Below are positions 41,961 to 51,060 of a DNA stretch of 64,000 nt, piece after piece. The notes below the pieces were generated by a model. The model searched no databases and was not told where the DNA came from. It was given only the letters and a program-made list of their open reading frames with translations. The stretch is from Tsukamurella conjunctivitidis. Its GTDB lineage: Bacteria; Actinomycetota; Actinomycetes; Mycobacteriales; Mycobacteriaceae. The DNA lies in the NCBI RefSeq assembly GCF_007858475.1, contig NZ_VIGX01000002.1, positions 496,001 to 560,000 on the forward strand, written 5' to 3'. A program made the position numbers and the translations under genes. The first letter of the stretch is position 1; the number at the start of each line of letters is the position of its first letter.

Positions 41961-42109
41961 CCTAACTCAGGTCTGGACGGTGTGGCGGAGTAAGAACGAT
42001 CGGTCCACCGGACCGCGAAATGCCGCGCGTGCGATGATGGTCCGTGCACGTCCGTCGATACCGTTTCGACGGTAACGGGCGTTGTTCACACGACTGGAGG
42101 GAGCCGACC

Positions 42110-42301
42110 ATGACGTGGATCGCAGTGGTGGTGCTGGCAGTGGCGGCGCTCGCGGGTGTGGTGGCCGCGTGCGTGATCTCGACGCCGCGCCGGCCCGCCT
42201 CGGACGCGACCTACACGACGAACGCACTCCTCGCCGCCGGCGCGGTCAGCGGCGCCGCCGTGTGTGCGATCCTCGCCGCGGTGTTCGCCGCGTACGCGTA
42301 G
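42110..42301 (+). CDS. Small two-helix membrane protein
   Basis: 63 aa from ATG 42110 with CTGGAGGGA upstream. It has two hydrophobic helices (about 3-24 and 40-60) with a short polar loop (STPRRPASDATYTTN). No domain is recognised. It is 6 bp from the FUSC gene on the same strand and likely co-transcribed. An upstream extension of 22 codons has no SD. Confidence 0.6.
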   Translation: MTWIAVVVLAVAALAGVVAACVISTPRRPASDATYTTNALLAAGAVSGAAVCAILAAVFAAYA

Positions 42302-42307
42302 CCCCGC

Positions 42308-43354
42308 GTGCGGCGTCCGGTGGAGATGCGCGTCCCCGATCGCTACCGGCCCGACCTGCGCGACGGCGGGCACGCGCTCCGCGTCGCGATCGCGCTCCTC
42401 GTCCCCGGCCTGGCGCTGATCGCCTGGGGGCGGCCGGAGCTGCTGATCTACGCCGAGTTCGGCGCCTTCGCGGGCATGTACGGGCGCGGCGAGTCCGGGC
42501 GGCCGCGGATCGTGCACCAGGTGCAGGCCGGCGGCCTGCTCATCGCGGGCGAAGCCCTCGGCATCACGCTCGCCCATCATCAGGCGCCGCCCTGGGTGCT
42601 CGTCGCCGTCGGCGTCGTCTTCGCCACGGTCTGCTCCGTCCTCTCCGATGCGGTGCGACTGCGCCCCGCCGGGCCGTTCTTCTTCCTCTTCGCGATGGGT
42701 GCGACCGCGACGCTGCCCGCGGGGCTCGCCCCGCCCTGGCAGGCGCTCGCGATCTGCGCCGCGACGGTCGTCTTCGCGATCGTGGTCGGCGCGATCGGCC
42801 GTCCGGATCCTTTTCGGGGCAGGCCCTGGTGGGACGGGATCGCACTGGTTCTGCGCCGACCCGCGCCGGGCGTGGGGATCCACGCGCTGCGCTACGCGCT
42901 CGCCGTCGGTCTCGCGGGCGGGGTGGGTGTGCTGATCGGTGTCGATCACGCGAACTGGGCGATGGCGGCCGCCGCCGTGCCGCTCGCGGTGATCGACGCG
43001 GGGAGGCCCTCCGACGCGGAGGCGGGACTGGTGATCACCCGCGCGACCCACCGCACCATCGGGACCTTCGTCGGGCTCGTGATCGCCGCGGCGCTGCTGG
43101 CCCTGGACCCCGGGCCCACCGCGCTGGCGCTCGTGGCGATCGCGCTGCTGTTCCCGACGGAGCTGTACATGGCGCGTCACTACGCCGTCGCGATCGGCTT
43201 CTTCACCCCGTTGATCATGCTGATGACCGAGCTGGCGGACCCGACCGATCCGGTGCGGATGCTGCTCTACCGCGGCGTCGACACCGTGATCGGCGTGGTC
43301 GTCGGCGTCGCCGTCGCGCTCCTGGTGCGGAGCCCGGCCGAGCGGCGCGGCTGA
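42308..43354 (+). CDS. FUSC-family membrane protein
   Basis: 348 aa from GTG 42308, with about eight to ten hydrophobic helices in two related halves (each has ...LRVAIALLVPGLAL... or ...LRYALAVGLAGGVG..., then a helix with ...IGT.VGLV..). This matches the FUSC/YccC-type efflux membrane domain, often tied to aromatic acid or toxin efflux, but the cytoplasmic domain is absent. The substrate is unknown. The gene follows the 63-aa membrane protein by 6 bp. Confidence 0.7.
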   Translation: MRRPVEMRVPDRYRPDLRDGGHALRVAIALLVPGLALIAWGRPELLIYAEFGAFAGMYGRGESGRPRIVHQVQAGGLLIAGEALGITLAHHQAPPWVLVAVGVVFATVCSVLSDAVRLRPAGPFFFLFAMGATATLPAGLAPPWQALAICAATVVFAIVVGAIGRPDPFRGRPWWDGIALVLRRPAPGVGIHALRYALAVGLAGGVGVLIGVDHANWAMAAAAVPLAVIDAGRPSDAEAGLVITRATHRTIGTFVGLVIAAALLALDPGPTALALVAIALLFPTELYMARHYAVAIGFFTPLIMLMTELADPTDPVRMLLYRGVDTVIGVVVGVAVALLVRSPAERRG

Positions 43355-43387
43355 GCCGTCGCCGGGCCGGGCCCGCACCGCCGGCGA

Positions 43388-44566
43388 TCAGGCCTGCGCG
43401 CCCGGGCTGGCGGAACCGTCGGCCGTGTAGGAGCTCGCCCCCACGCCGGCCAGCGCGCCGCCGTCCACGATGAGGTACTCGTCGCGGATCGGGGAGCCGG
43501 CGAAGAAGTCCTCGAGGATCTCCCGGGTGCCCGCGGCGTACCGGGCCTGCGCGGAGAGCGTGGTGCCGGAGACGTGCGGGGTCATCGCGTGGTGCGGCAT
43601 GGTGCGCCAGGGGTGGTCGACGGCCGGCGGCTGCGGGAACCAGACGTCGCCGGCGTAGCCCGCCAGCCGCCCCGACTCGAGCGCGGCGACGACGTCGTCG
43701 CGGACCACGATCTCGGCACGGGCGGTGTTGACGATGTAGCTGCCGCGGCGCATCGTGGCGAGCAGGTCGGCGTCGAACATGTGATAGGTCTTCGGGTGCA
43801 GCGGGGCGTGGATGTCGACCACGTCCACCGAGCGCACCAGCGACTCGACGGACTCGTGGTACGTCAGGTTCAGCTCCCGCTCGAGCTCCAGGGGCAGGCG
43901 CCGAGTGTCGAAGTAATGCAGGCGCACGCCGAAGGGCGCGAGGCGGCGCATCACGGCCTGGCCGATGCGGCCCGCGGCGATGATGCCGACGTCCATGCCC
44001 TCGAGGTCGTACGCCCGCTCGACGCAGTCGGCGATGTTCCAGCCGCCCTCGATGACCCACTGGTAGGAGGGCACGAAGTTGCGGACCAGAGTGAGGATCT
44101 GCATCACCGCGTGCTCGGCGACGCTGATCGAGTTGCTGTAGGTGACCTCGGCGACAGTGATCCCGGCCTTGATCGCGGCATCCAGATCGACGTGGTCCGA
44201 GCCGATGCCGGCGGTGAGGGCGAGCTTGAGGTTCGGGGCCTTCGCGATCCGCTCGGCCGACAGGTAGGCGGGCCAGAAGGGCTGCGAGATGACGACCTCC
44301 GCCTCGGCCAGATGCCGCTCGAACTCGGGACCGTCCTTGTCGGAGGTGACGACCAACTCGTGGCCGGCGGCCTCCAGGTACGTCCGCAGCCCCAGCTCGC
44401 CCGAGACGCAGCCGAGCAACTCGCCGGGCGTGAAGTCGATGGCCGCGGGGGAGGGGAGGCTCTGGCCGCCGGGGTAGGCCTCGATCAGCGGGATGGAGTC
44501 GCGGGCGTACTCGGGCGGGTAGCCCGTCACCGGGTCGGGATACAGGACACACAGGATCTTCGCCAT
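43388..44566 (-). CDS. fdh: NAD-dependent formate dehydrogenase
   Basis: 392 aa, D-2-hydroxyacid dehydrogenase fold specific to FDH: the long N-terminal region (MAKILCVLYPDP..GYPPEYARDS), QPFWPAYL near residue 95, the NAD-binding GIIAAGRIGQAVMRR (residues 194-208), Asp220 after the second strand favouring NAD over NADP, catalytic Arg283 in NTARAE, and His331 in TPHVSGTTL. It oxidises formate to CO2, giving NADH. It needs no metal or selenium, unlike the molybdenum FDHs. A LysR gene 133 bp upstream on the same strand probably controls it. Confidence 0.95.
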   Translation of the reverse strand: MAKILCVLYPDPVTGYPPEYARDSIPLIEAYPGGQSLPSPAAIDFTPGELLGCVSGELGLRTYLEAAGHELVVTSDKDGPEFERHLAEAEVVISQPFWPAYLSAERIAKAPNLKLALTAGIGSDHVDLDAAIKAGITVAEVTYSNSISVAEHAVMQILTLVRNFVPSYQWVIEGGWNIADCVERAYDLEGMDVGIIAAGRIGQAVMRRLAPFGVRLHYFDTRRLPLELERELNLTYHESVESLVRSVDVVDIHAPLHPKTYHMFDADLLATMRRGSYIVNTARAEIVVRDDVVAALESGRLAGYAGDVWFPQPPAVDHPWRTMPHHAMTPHVSGTTLSAQARYAAGTREILEDFFAGSPIRDEYLIVDGGALAGVGASSYTADGSASPGAQA

Positions 44567-44662
44567 GATCACTCCTTGAATGGGCGAGGGGGAGAATGGA
44601 TTTCGTCCCTCGGTATCCACCTTCGCGCGTTCGGGAGTGCACGTCCAATACGGGTGTCCGCT

Positions 44663-44675
44663 CGCCCGATAGGCG
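44663..44675. promoter_or_regulatory. Possible LysR binding box upstream of fdh
   Basis: CGCC-CGATA-GGCG is a 13-bp interrupted palindrome in the 133-bp gap between the LysR gene and fdh. LysR regulators bind short dyads of about this shape upstream of target promoters. One element alone is weak evidence. Confidence 0.25.
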
Positions 44676-44699
44676 GCGCCGATCACCGCAGGCGAGGGC

Positions 44700-45587
44700 T
44701 CAGCCGGGGCGCTGCGCGCTCTCCGCGAGGGCGCGCGCGAGGACCGATTCCGGCTCGCCCGCGCCGCGCACGAGGGCCACGGAGGTGGCGAGTTCCTCGG
44801 TCCCCTCCAACTCCACCGTCCGCGTGCCCGACGGTGCGCGGTACGTCGCGATCCACGCGCGCGGCACGATCGAGGCCCACCGTCCGGCGCCGACCATCGC
44901 GAGGAGCGTGGCGACGGAGTCCGCCTCCAGTCGGGGCGACAGGCGCACCCCGTGCGCGCGGGCCGCCGTGTCGACGAGGTCCCGCCCGTGCATGCCCTCG
45001 TGCAGCAGGCACATCGGCAGCTGCGCGGCGTCCGCCCACGCGAGGCGGCCGTCACCGTCGGGGAGCAGATCCTCGCGAGCGATCAGCGCGAGCCGATCGG
45101 TGTAGAGCGGCGTCACCGACAGCCCGTCGATGTCGACGCCGTCCGGGTAGACGATGCCCGCGTCGAGCTCGAAGCGGCGGATCCGCGCGACCACGTCGGC
45201 GGAGCGCAGTCCCGCCCACACCCGGATGCGGACCAGCGGGTGTGCGGTGCAGAACGGGTCGGTGAGCAGCGCGGCGGAGGTCGCCGCGGCGGGGATCACG
45301 CCGAGGTTCAGCTCCCCGGTGAGACCGGTGCGCAGAGCCGTGACCTCGTGTTCGAGGGCGTCGCGATCGGCGAGGATGCGCCGCGCCCACGGCACCAGGC
45401 GTTCGCCCTCGGGCGTCAGGCCCTCGAAGGACCCGCCGCGCAGCACGAGCGGCACCTTGAGCTCGTGCTCGAGCTTGCGGATCGCCTCCGACAGCGCGGG
45501 CTGCGAGACGTAGCAGGCTCTCGCCGCCCGCGCGAAATGCTGCTCGCGCGCGAGGGCGACGAAGTACTCGAGCTGCCGGAAGAGCAT
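44700..45587 (-). CDS. LysR-family regulator (probable fdh regulator)
   Basis: 295 aa. The N-terminal winged HTH is MLFRQLEYFVALAREQHFAR followed by CYVSQPALSEAIRKLEHEL; the rest is the periplasmic-binding-like effector domain (about 90-290). Its neighbour downstream, same strand, is formate dehydrogenase, so formate or another one-carbon compound is a reasonable effector; that is inference. It lies 9 bp after the ArsC-like gene stop. Confidence 0.88.
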   Translation of the reverse strand: MLFRQLEYFVALAREQHFARAARACYVSQPALSEAIRKLEHELKVPLVLRGGSFEGLTPEGERLVPWARRILADRDALEHEVTALRTGLTGELNLGVIPAAATSAALLTDPFCTAHPLVRIRVWAGLRSADVVARIRRFELDAGIVYPDGVDIDGLSVTPLYTDRLALIAREDLLPDGDGRLAWADAAQLPMCLLHEGMHGRDLVDTAARAHGVRLSPRLEADSVATLLAMVGAGRWASIVPRAWIATYRAPSGTRTVELEGTEELATSVALVRGAGEPESVLARALAESAQRPG

Positions 45588-45596
45588 CGTCCTCCG

Positions 45597-45938
45597 CTAC
45601 AGGATCTCGTCGACGGCCTCGGTGGGGCGGGCCATGCGGGTTCCCTTGGCCGTGACCACGAACGGACGCTCGATGAGCCGCGGGTGCGCGACCATCGCGT
45701 CGAGCAGGGCGTCGTCCGACGCGTCGGCGAGGCCGAGCTCCTTGTACTCCGCCTCGCGGGTACGGACGGCCTGCCGGACGGTGAGCCCGGCGTCGGCGAT
45801 CAGCTTCGCCAGCTCGGCCTTCGACGGGACCTGGTCGAGGTACTTGACCACCGTCACCGTCGCGCCGGACTCCTCCAGCCGGGCGAGCGCCTGGCGGGAC
45901 TTGCTGCACTTCGGGTTGTGGTAGATCGTCGCGTCCAT
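45597..45938 (-). CDS. ArsC/Spx-family protein (glutaredoxin-type arsenate reductase-like)
   Basis: 113 aa from ATG 45938; a 10-codon extension upstream lacks an SD. MDATIYHNPKCSKSRQALARL carries the single active-site Cys (Cys10), with the usual downstream RPFVVTAKG motif of ArsC for oxyanion binding. It could reduce arsenate with glutaredoxin or mycothiol help, but single-Cys members include redox proteins of unknown substrate. No arsB/acr3 or arsR is nearby, so arsenate is not certain. Confidence 0.72.
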   Translation of the reverse strand: MDATIYHNPKCSKSRQALARLEESGATVTVVKYLDQVPSKAELAKLIADAGLTVRQAVRTREAEYKELGLADASDDALLDAMVAHPRLIERPFVVTAKGTRMARPTEAVDEIL

Positions 45939-45964
45939 ACCCGCCAATCTAGTCCGTGGTCGCG

Positions 45965-46267
45965 TCACCCCCGCACCGCGAGGTCCACGTCGACGGTGTC
46001 GCCGATGTCCACGCCCTCCGCGATGCGGACGGCCTTCTTCAGCGGCAGTACGTAGGTGCGGCGCGCCGCGTCCGGAAAGACCGAGGTATCCCAGCTCGTA
46101 CCGCCGATGGTGACGGAGACGCGAACGCTCCCGAACCCGGGCTTCGAGCGGTCGACGGTGTCGTCGATCTCATCGGCCAGATGGTTCGGGAGCGAGACGA
46201 AGCGGCAGGCGGCGAAGACCTCCGAGAGCCATATCTCGGCCCGGAACGTGCCCCGGAGGCCCGCCAC
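45965..46267 (-). CDS. DUF1905 domain protein
   Basis: 100 aa with the DUF1905 pattern: FRAEIWLSEV at the start, FVSLPNHLADEIDD, VRVSVTIGGTSWDTSVFP, and YVLPLKKAVRIAEGVDIGDT at the end. A small beta-barrel of unknown function, often fused to bacteriocin-protection (YdeI-like) domains; here it stands alone. It is 6 bp downstream of prs on the same strand. Confidence 0.78.
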   Translation of the reverse strand: MAGLRGTFRAEIWLSEVFAACRFVSLPNHLADEIDDTVDRSKPGFGSVRVSVTIGGTSWDTSVFPDAARRTYVLPLKKAVRIAEGVDIGDTVDVDLAVRG

Positions 46268-46273
46268 GAAGGA

Positions 46274-47251
46274 CTACGCGTTGCCGTTGAACAGGCTCGT
46301 GACGGAGCCGTTCTCGAAGACCTCGCGGATGGTGCGGGCCAGCAGCGGCGCGATCGGCAGCACCGTGAGGGTGTCGAAGTGCTTCTCCGGCGGGATCGGC
46401 AGCGTGTTGGTCGCGATCACCTCGCGCGCACCGCAGTTCGCGAGGCGCTCGGTGGCGGGCTCGGAGAAGACGCCGTGCGTGGTCGCGATGATCACGTCCT
46501 TGGCCCCGGCCTCCTTGAGCACGCCCACGGCGCCGGCGATGGTGCCGCCGGTGTCGATCATGTCGTCGATCAGGACGCAGGTGCGGCCGGCGACGTCACC
46601 GACGACGCGGTTGCTCTTGACCTGGTTCGCGACGTTGGGGTCGCGGGTCTTGTGCACGAAGGCCAGCGGCGCGCCGTCGAGGGCGTCGGCCCACTTCTCG
46701 CCGACCTTGACGCGGCCGGCGTCGGGGGAGACGACCACCATGTTCTCGGTGCCGTAGTGCTCGCGGACGTAGTCGGCGAGCATGGTCTGCGCGTGCATGT
46801 GGTCGACCGGCCCGTCGAAGAAGCCCTGGATCTGGTCGGTGTGCAGGTCGACCGTGATGATCCGGTCGGCGCCCGCGGTCTTGAACAGGTCCGCGACCAG
46901 GCGGGCCGAGATCGGCTCGCGGCCCCGGTGCTTCTTGTCCTGGCGGGCGTACGGGTAGAACGGCAGGATCGCCGTGATCCGCTTCGCCGAGCCGCGCTTG
47001 AGCGCGTCGATCATGATCAGCGTCTCCATGATCCACTGATTGACCGGGAAGGGGGCGCTCTGCAGGACGAAGGCGTCGCTGCCGCGCACCGACTCCTCGA
47101 AGCGCACGAAGATCTCGCCGTTGGCGAAGTCGCGTGCCGTCTGCGGGGTGACCTGCACACCGAGCTCGTCGGCGACCTGCTGCGCCAGCTCGGGGTGGGC
47201 GCGCCCCGAGAACAGCATCAGGTTCTTCTGGTTATCGATCCAGTTGCTCAC
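46274..47251 (-). CDS. prs: Ribose-phosphate pyrophosphokinase
   Basis: 325 aa. PRPP synthetase motifs: [60 protein letters not shown], and the PRPP loop [13 protein letters not shown]. It makes PRPP from ribose-5-phosphate and ATP for nucleotides, His, Trp and, in Mycobacteriales, the arabinan donor decaprenyl-phosphoarabinose. ATG overlaps the glmU stop (ATGA), so glmU-prs are coupled, as in M. tuberculosis Rv1018c-Rv1017c. Confidence 0.97.
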   Translation of the reverse strand: MSNWIDNQKNLMLFSGRAHPELAQQVADELGVQVTPQTARDFANGEIFVRFEESVRGSDAFVLQSAPFPVNQWIMETLIMIDALKRGSAKRITAILPFYPYARQDKKHRGREPISARLVADLFKTAGADRIITVDLHTDQIQGFFDGPVDHMHAQTMLADYVREHYGTENMVVVSPDAGRVKVGEKWADALDGAPLAFVHKTRDPNVANQVKSNRVVGDVAGRTCVLIDDMIDTGGTIAGAVGVLKEAGAKDVIIATTHGVFSEPATERLANCGAREVIATNTLPIPPEKHFDTLTVLPIAPLLARTIREVFENGSVTSLFNGNA

Positions 47252-48699
47252 TGCTCGTCAATCCTCGCGATAGCCTGCTGGGCCGCCTCGGCCGAGCTCG
47301 TGCCCGGACGCCGGTGCAGGACCCATTCCTCGATGTTCCGCTGATCCGCGGCGGTGACCGCCAGGGCTCCCGGCGGCACGTCGCGCTTGATCACGGTACC
47401 CGCTCCGGTGTACGCGCCGTCGCCGACCTCCACCGGCGCGATGAGCATCGTGTCGGATCCGATGCGCACGTGGTCGCCGATCACCGTTCGATGTTTGTTC
47501 ACTCCGTCGTAATTCACCGTCACCGTGGCGCAGCCGATGTTGCTGCCCTCGCCGATGGTCGCGTCGCCGACGTAGCTCAGGTGCGGGATCTTGCTCCCCG
47601 CTCCGATCTGCGCGTTCTTGGTCTCCGCGAACGCGCCGATCTTGCCCTTCGGCCCGAGGTCCGTGTTCGGCCGCAGGTAGCTGAAGGGCCCTACGGTCGC
47701 GTTCTCCCGGATCACCGACAGGTGCACCTCGCTGCGGAGCACGGTCGCGCCGGCGCCGACCTCGCTGTCGACGAGCGTGGTGTCGGGGCCGATGACCGCG
47801 TCCTCGGCGACGACGGTGGCTCCCCGCAGGTGGGTGCCCGGGTGGATCACGACGTCGGGGGCGATCTCGACGTCGACGTCGATGTACGTGCTCTCCGGAT
47901 CGACGACGGTGACGCCGCCCAGCTGGTGCCGCTCCACGATCCGGCGGTTCAGCTCGCGGCCGAGCCGGGACAACTGGATGCGGTCGTTGCAGCCCGCGAC
48001 CAGCATCTCGTCGTCGACGTGGTCACCGCGCACCAGCTGGCCCGCCGCCCGGGCGATGCCGATGACGTCGGTGAGGTACAGCTCGCCCTGCGAGTTGTCG
48101 GGGCGCAGCTGCGCCAGCGCGGCGACGAGCTGCGCGTGATCGAAGGCGTAGACGCCGGAGTTGATCTCCGTGATCGCGAGCTGCTCCGGGGTCGCGTCCT
48201 TCTGCTCGACGATCTGGGTGACCTGCCCGTCCTGCGTGCGCAGCACGCGGCCGTAGCCCGTCGGGTCGTCGACCGCGGTGGTGAGGACGGTGACCGCGGC
48301 GCCCTCGCCGCCGGTGTGCGTGTCGAGGAGTTCCCGCAGGGTCCTGGCGTCGAGGAGGGGGACGTCGGCGGCCGTGACGATCACGGTGCCGGCGAAGTCC
48401 GCCGGAAGGGCGCCGAGCCCTGCCTGCACCGCGTCGCCGGTGCCGCGCTGCTCCTCCTGCACCGCGACGAGGATCTCGTGCTCCAGCTCGCCCGCCGTGG
48501 CGAGGGCGGCCGCGGACACCCGGTCCCGGTCGTGCCCGACGACCACCACGAGGTGCTCCGGCGCCGTGCCCGCCGCGGCGTGCAGGGCGTGCCCCAACAG
48601 CGTGCGGCCGGCGATCGCGTGCAGCACCTTCGGTGTCTTCGACCGCATCCGCGTTCCCGCGCCCGCGGCGAGGATCACCACCGCTGTACCGTTCGCCAT
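47248..48699 (-). CDS. glmU: Bifunctional UDP-GlcNAc pyrophosphorylase/GlcN-1-P acetyltransferase GlmU
   Basis: 483 aa. The N-terminal uridyltransferase has [20 protein letters not shown] (residues 7-26, nucleotide loop). The C-terminal half is a left-handed beta-helix of hexapeptide repeats (V.IG..T.L..., [21 protein letters not shown]), where acetyl-CoA is bound. It makes UDP-GlcNAc for peptidoglycan and the cell wall. It overlaps prs by 4 bp downstream and lies 134 bp from the divergent tRNA-Gln gene. Confidence 0.96.
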   Translation of the reverse strand: MANGTAVVILAAGAGTRMRSKTPKVLHAIAGRTLLGHALHAAAGTAPEHLVVVVGHDRDRVSAAALATAGELEHEILVAVQEEQRGTGDAVQAGLGALPADFAGTVIVTAADVPLLDARTLRELLDTHTGGEGAAVTVLTTAVDDPTGYGRVLRTQDGQVTQIVEQKDATPEQLAITEINSGVYAFDHAQLVAALAQLRPDNSQGELYLTDVIGIARAAGQLVRGDHVDDEMLVAGCNDRIQLSRLGRELNRRIVERHQLGGVTVVDPESTYIDVDVEIAPDVVIHPGTHLRGATVVAEDAVIGPDTTLVDSEVGAGATVLRSEVHLSVIRENATVGPFSYLRPNTDLGPKGKIGAFAETKNAQIGAGSKIPHLSYVGDATIGEGSNIGCATVTVNYDGVNKHRTVIGDHVRIGSDTMLIAPVEVGDGAYTGAGTVIKRDVPPGALAVTAADQRNIEEWVLHRRPGTSSAEAAQQAIARIDEQ

Positions 48700-48833
48700 C
48701 GCTGCTCCTGAGGTCTCGTGCCGTGTCGTACGTTCGCGTCGAGCGTCGGCGCAATCCTACGAGAGCCGCCCCCGTGGAGCGTCCGTGGCACAATGCTGAA
48801 CGACGGTCCCGCGCAGCTGCTGCCCGGGCTCGA

Positions 48834-48905
48834 TCTCCCGTGGTGTAATCGGCAACACTTCTGATTTTGGTTCAGACATTTCAGGTTCGAGTCCTGGCGG
48901 GAGAG
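48834..48905 (+). tRNA. tRNA-Gln (anticodon UUG)
   Basis: A full cloverleaf of 72 nt: acceptor TCTCCCG/CGGGAGA, D-stem GTGT/ACAC, anticodon stem TCTGA/TCAGA with loop TTTTGGT (anticodon TTG), variable CATT, and T-stem TCAGG/CCTGG around the loop TTCGAGT. The discriminator is G48905; CCA is not encoded. The integrase gene starts 89 bp downstream on the same strand, marking this tRNA as the prophage integration site. Confidence 0.93.
48881..48905 (+). other. Inferred prophage attachment site (attL) in the tRNA 3' end
   Basis: Integrase-proximal tRNA genes usually hold the crossover core in their 3' half (T-arm plus acceptor), because integration then restores the tRNA. The T-arm and acceptor strand here fit. 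The other copy (attR), which would give the exact core length, lies outside the window, so the limits given are a guess. Confidence 0.45.
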
Positions 48906-48993
48906 CAGCGAAAGGCCAGTTCAGAGAGCTACGACCGACACGTCTCAACAGATCTGGTGGACGTATCAACGGTTCTCGCACTACCCTCGGCCT

Positions 48994-50118
48994 ATGGCGA
49001 GCGTGCGACCACACACCTCTCGCAAGGGTGTGACTACCTACTCGGTGCTCTACCGCGACCAGGGCAAACAGCGCTCCGTCACGCTCACAGACCAGTCGCG
49101 CGCGGAAGAGTTGGCCCAGCTCATGGGCATGATCGGCGTCGAGAAGGCGCTCGCGGTGACCTTCGGCGAGACCGAGGAAGACGCGGATGAAGATGCACCG
49201 GCGGTCCGCACTCTCGCGCAGTACCTCGACCAGCACATCGAAGAGTCGACGAGCGCCAGCTCGGCGACCAAGGGGAACTACCGCAGATACGTTGCGACAC
49301 TTCGAGATGGGATCGGCGCGATGCCCCTGGACGAGGTGACCAAGGCGGATGTTCGGCGATGGGTGAAAGGGCTGCAGGCCTCAGGCAAGACCGGGAAGAC
49401 GGTCAAGAACCACCTCGCGTTCGTGGCGGGCGTGCTCAACGGGGCTGTCGAGGACGGTGACCTGCAGAAGAATCCGTGTCACGGCGTCAGTGTGGGCGAC
49501 TCCTCGCGCACCATCCAGCCGGTGTTCCTGACCGCCCAGCAGGTCCGAACCATCGCCGAGGCATGCGGCCCGTACGAAGGCCTGGTGATGTGGCTCGCGG
49601 GGACGGGGATGCGGTGGAGCGAGGCGACCGCACTGCGAGTGTCTGACGTCGATGTTGCGGCGCGGACTGCTCGGGTGACGCAGGCATGGAAGCGGCAGTA
49701 CGGGGAGAACCGCGGCGACGGGATGCGGCTCGGGCCGCCCAAGTCGAAGAAGTCGGTGCGCACAGTCAACGTGTCGGCGGACCTACTCGCCGCCGTCGAG
49801 ACGGAGCTCGAGCGCGCGCCGGGCGAACTGCTGTTCCAGTCGACGGTGGGGACGCGCGTGAACATCGACGTGTTCCGGTCCACGTACTGGGTCCCGGCGG
49901 TCGCCGGGATGGTCCCGCGGCCGAGGATCCACGACCTGCGGCACACATGCGCGTCGCTGATGATCAAGGCCGGCGTGCCGCTCACCACTGTGCAGGCGCA
50001 CCTCGGCCACGAGTCGATCAAGACGACATCCGACATCTACGGGCACCTGGACAGGGAGGCCGGCCAGCGCGCAGCCGCTGCTATTGCGGCGGCGTTCGCG
50101 GAGGATTCGGGGGAGTAG
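48994..50118 (+). CDS. int: Tyrosine-family phage integrase
   Basis: 374 aa. An N-terminal arm-binding domain (about 1-65) precedes a SAM-like core-binding domain (about 72-165; TLAQYLDQHIEES, VRRWVKGLQ). The catalytic domain has Arg207 (GTGMRWSEA), HxxR as His313-Arg316 in RIHDLRHT, His339 in LGHESIKTT and the nucleophile Tyr349 in DIYGH. ATG 48994 lies 6 nt after TACCCT (48982-48987), so the mRNA is probably leaderless. It is the first prophage gene, pointing inward from the tRNA-Gln site. Confidence 0.94.
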   Translation: MASVRPHTSRKGVTTYSVLYRDQGKQRSVTLTDQSRAEELAQLMGMIGVEKALAVTFGETEEDADEDAPAVRTLAQYLDQHIEESTSASSATKGNYRRYVATLRDGIGAMPLDEVTKADVRRWVKGLQASGKTGKTVKNHLAFVAGVLNGAVEDGDLQKNPCHGVSVGDSSRTIQPVFLTAQQVRTIAEACGPYEGLVMWLAGTGMRWSEATALRVSDVDVAARTARVTQAWKRQYGENRGDGMRLGPPKSKKSVRTVNVSADLLAAVETELERAPGELLFQSTVGTRVNIDVFRSTYWVPAVAGMVPRPRIHDLRHTCASLMIKAGVPLTTVQAHLGHESIKTTSDIYGHLDREAGQRAAAAIAAAFAEDSGE

Positions 50119-50255
50119 GTCCCCGCGGCGGCACGGATCGCCGCGACGATGCGGGCGTCGAGCTCGGGCGCGGGCGGTGCGCTGCGGCCTCGGCCGGCCA
50201 TCGCGAGGGCGTACCAACCGCGGAGTCGGGTGCGGGCGTAGCGGACGAGGCTCAT
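50037..50255 (-). CDS. Doubtful small ORF overlapping the integrase 3' end
   Basis: 72 aa starting MSLVRYARTRLRGWYALAMA; the middle (PAPELDARIVAAIRAAAGT) is coding-like, but the last 82 nt are antisense to the integrase. No SD is seen; a leaderless start is possible. Listed because nothing else occupies 50119-50290. It could be a small phage protein such as an excisionase-region remnant, but no HTH motif is visible. Confidence 0.28.
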   Translation of the reverse strand: MSLVRYARTRLRGWYALAMAGRGRSAPPAPELDARIVAAIRAAAGTYSPESSANAAAIAAAARWPASLSRCP

Positions 50256-50292
50256 ACCTATTGGACGCACCAGCCCGCCGATCGGTTCCCGA

Positions 50293-50541
50293 TCACGTGC
50301 GGTCGATGAACACCGCCTCGACGGTCAGGCCGGGCGCGCGCTCGGTAAGCAGGTTCGCCACCGTTCGGCGTGCGCCTCTCTCGGTGATGTGACTGGCATT
50401 CCAGCGCCGTTCGCGGCCGATGCAGTTGCGCGTTGTCCATGAGACCTCCCAGAGGAGCACGTCGAGGATCGCGATGTGGTCGCTTGGTTCAGAGGTGCGG
50501 ATCGTCAGCTCCACGCGAATGACTCTCCGACTTAGGTCCAT
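50293..50541 (-). CDS. Hypothetical phage protein, 82 aa
   Basis: MDLSRRVIRVELTIRTSEPS, then DHIAILDVLLWEVSWTTRNC, ending EAVFIDRT. The frame is open further up to 50685, but the part above ATG 50541 looks non-coding and no good SD marks either start. Predicted alternating strands and helices; no motif recognised. It is leftward, opposite to integrase and csp. Confidence 0.5.
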   Translation of the reverse strand: MDLSRRVIRVELTIRTSEPSDHIAILDVLLWEVSWTTRNCIGRERRWNASHITERGARRTVANLLTERAPGLTVEAVFIDRT

Positions 50542-50683
50542 GCGGCGGACGGTACGCCTTGCGGATGACTTGCCGGTGGCATCGCTGCACCAGCGAAGTA
50601 CGCCTAGGGGGATTTTCGGATGTTCGCGCGGAGGGGAGGAGGTAATCAATTCACCCTGATCGAGCGCAGCGCAACAGCTGCGC

Positions 50684-50695
50684 ATGTGCTACTCT
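50684..50695 (+). promoter_or_regulatory. Extended -10 promoter of the csp gene
   Basis: TGTGC-TACTCT (-10 at 50690-50695) would start transcription near 50702, giving a leader of about 150 nt before ATG 50851. Long structured leaders are typical of cold-shock mRNAs. The -35 region is not recognisable. The 50542-50850 stretch holds this promoter and leader and no confident gene. Confidence 0.4.
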
Positions 50696-50850
50696 GAAAG
50701 AGGTTGAGTTTCTTGGTGATACGCTCGCGAGAACTTCACGCGGTAGGTAATCATCGAATTCCCGTATGTCTGTACTTCGACTTCGTAGAACTCCGCACGC
50801 CCAGGGCCGAATCCTTCGCGCCCTGTCAATTCATACTTCAGGAGATCTTC

Positions 50851-51060
50851 ATGGCTCAAGGTACCGTCAAATGGTTCAACAGCGACAAGGGATTCGGCTT
50901 CATCACCCCTGACGACGGCAGCAAGGACCTCTTCGTCCACTTCTCCGGGATCGTCAGTAACGGCGGCTTCCGCACTCTCGAGGAGAACAACCGCGTCTCC
51001 TTCGACGCAGAGGCCGGCGACCGCGGGCCCCAGGCCGTCGCGGTGCAGGTCCTACCCTGA
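50851..51060 (+). CDS. Cold-shock-domain protein (CspA family)
   Basis: 69 aa from ATG 50851 with AGGAG 8 nt upstream. Single cold-shock domain: [20 protein letters not shown] (RNP1 KGFGFI) and DLFVHFSGI (RNP2). It binds single-stranded RNA or DNA and melts mRNA structure. It is inside the prophage, between the integrase and the accessory operon. Local GC is lower than in the host genes, so it was probably brought in by the phage. A mini-ORF overlaps its stop codon and a strong terminator follows. Confidence 0.92.
   Translation: MAQGTVKWFNSDKGFGFITPDDGSKDLFVHFSGIVSNGGFRTLEENNRVSFDAEAGDRGPQAVAVQVLP

Noticed and set aside
45597-45938. An arsenic-resistance operon
   Set aside because: Only the ArsC-like gene is present; neighbours are a LysR regulator and a DUF1905 protein, with no arsenite pump or ArsR.
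50689-50940. Leftward 83-aa frame across the csp leader and 5' end
   Set aside because: Its only ATG lies inside csp and the first third is antisense to the conserved cold-shock domain. The rest ([20 protein letters not shown]) looks protein-like but has no usable start.
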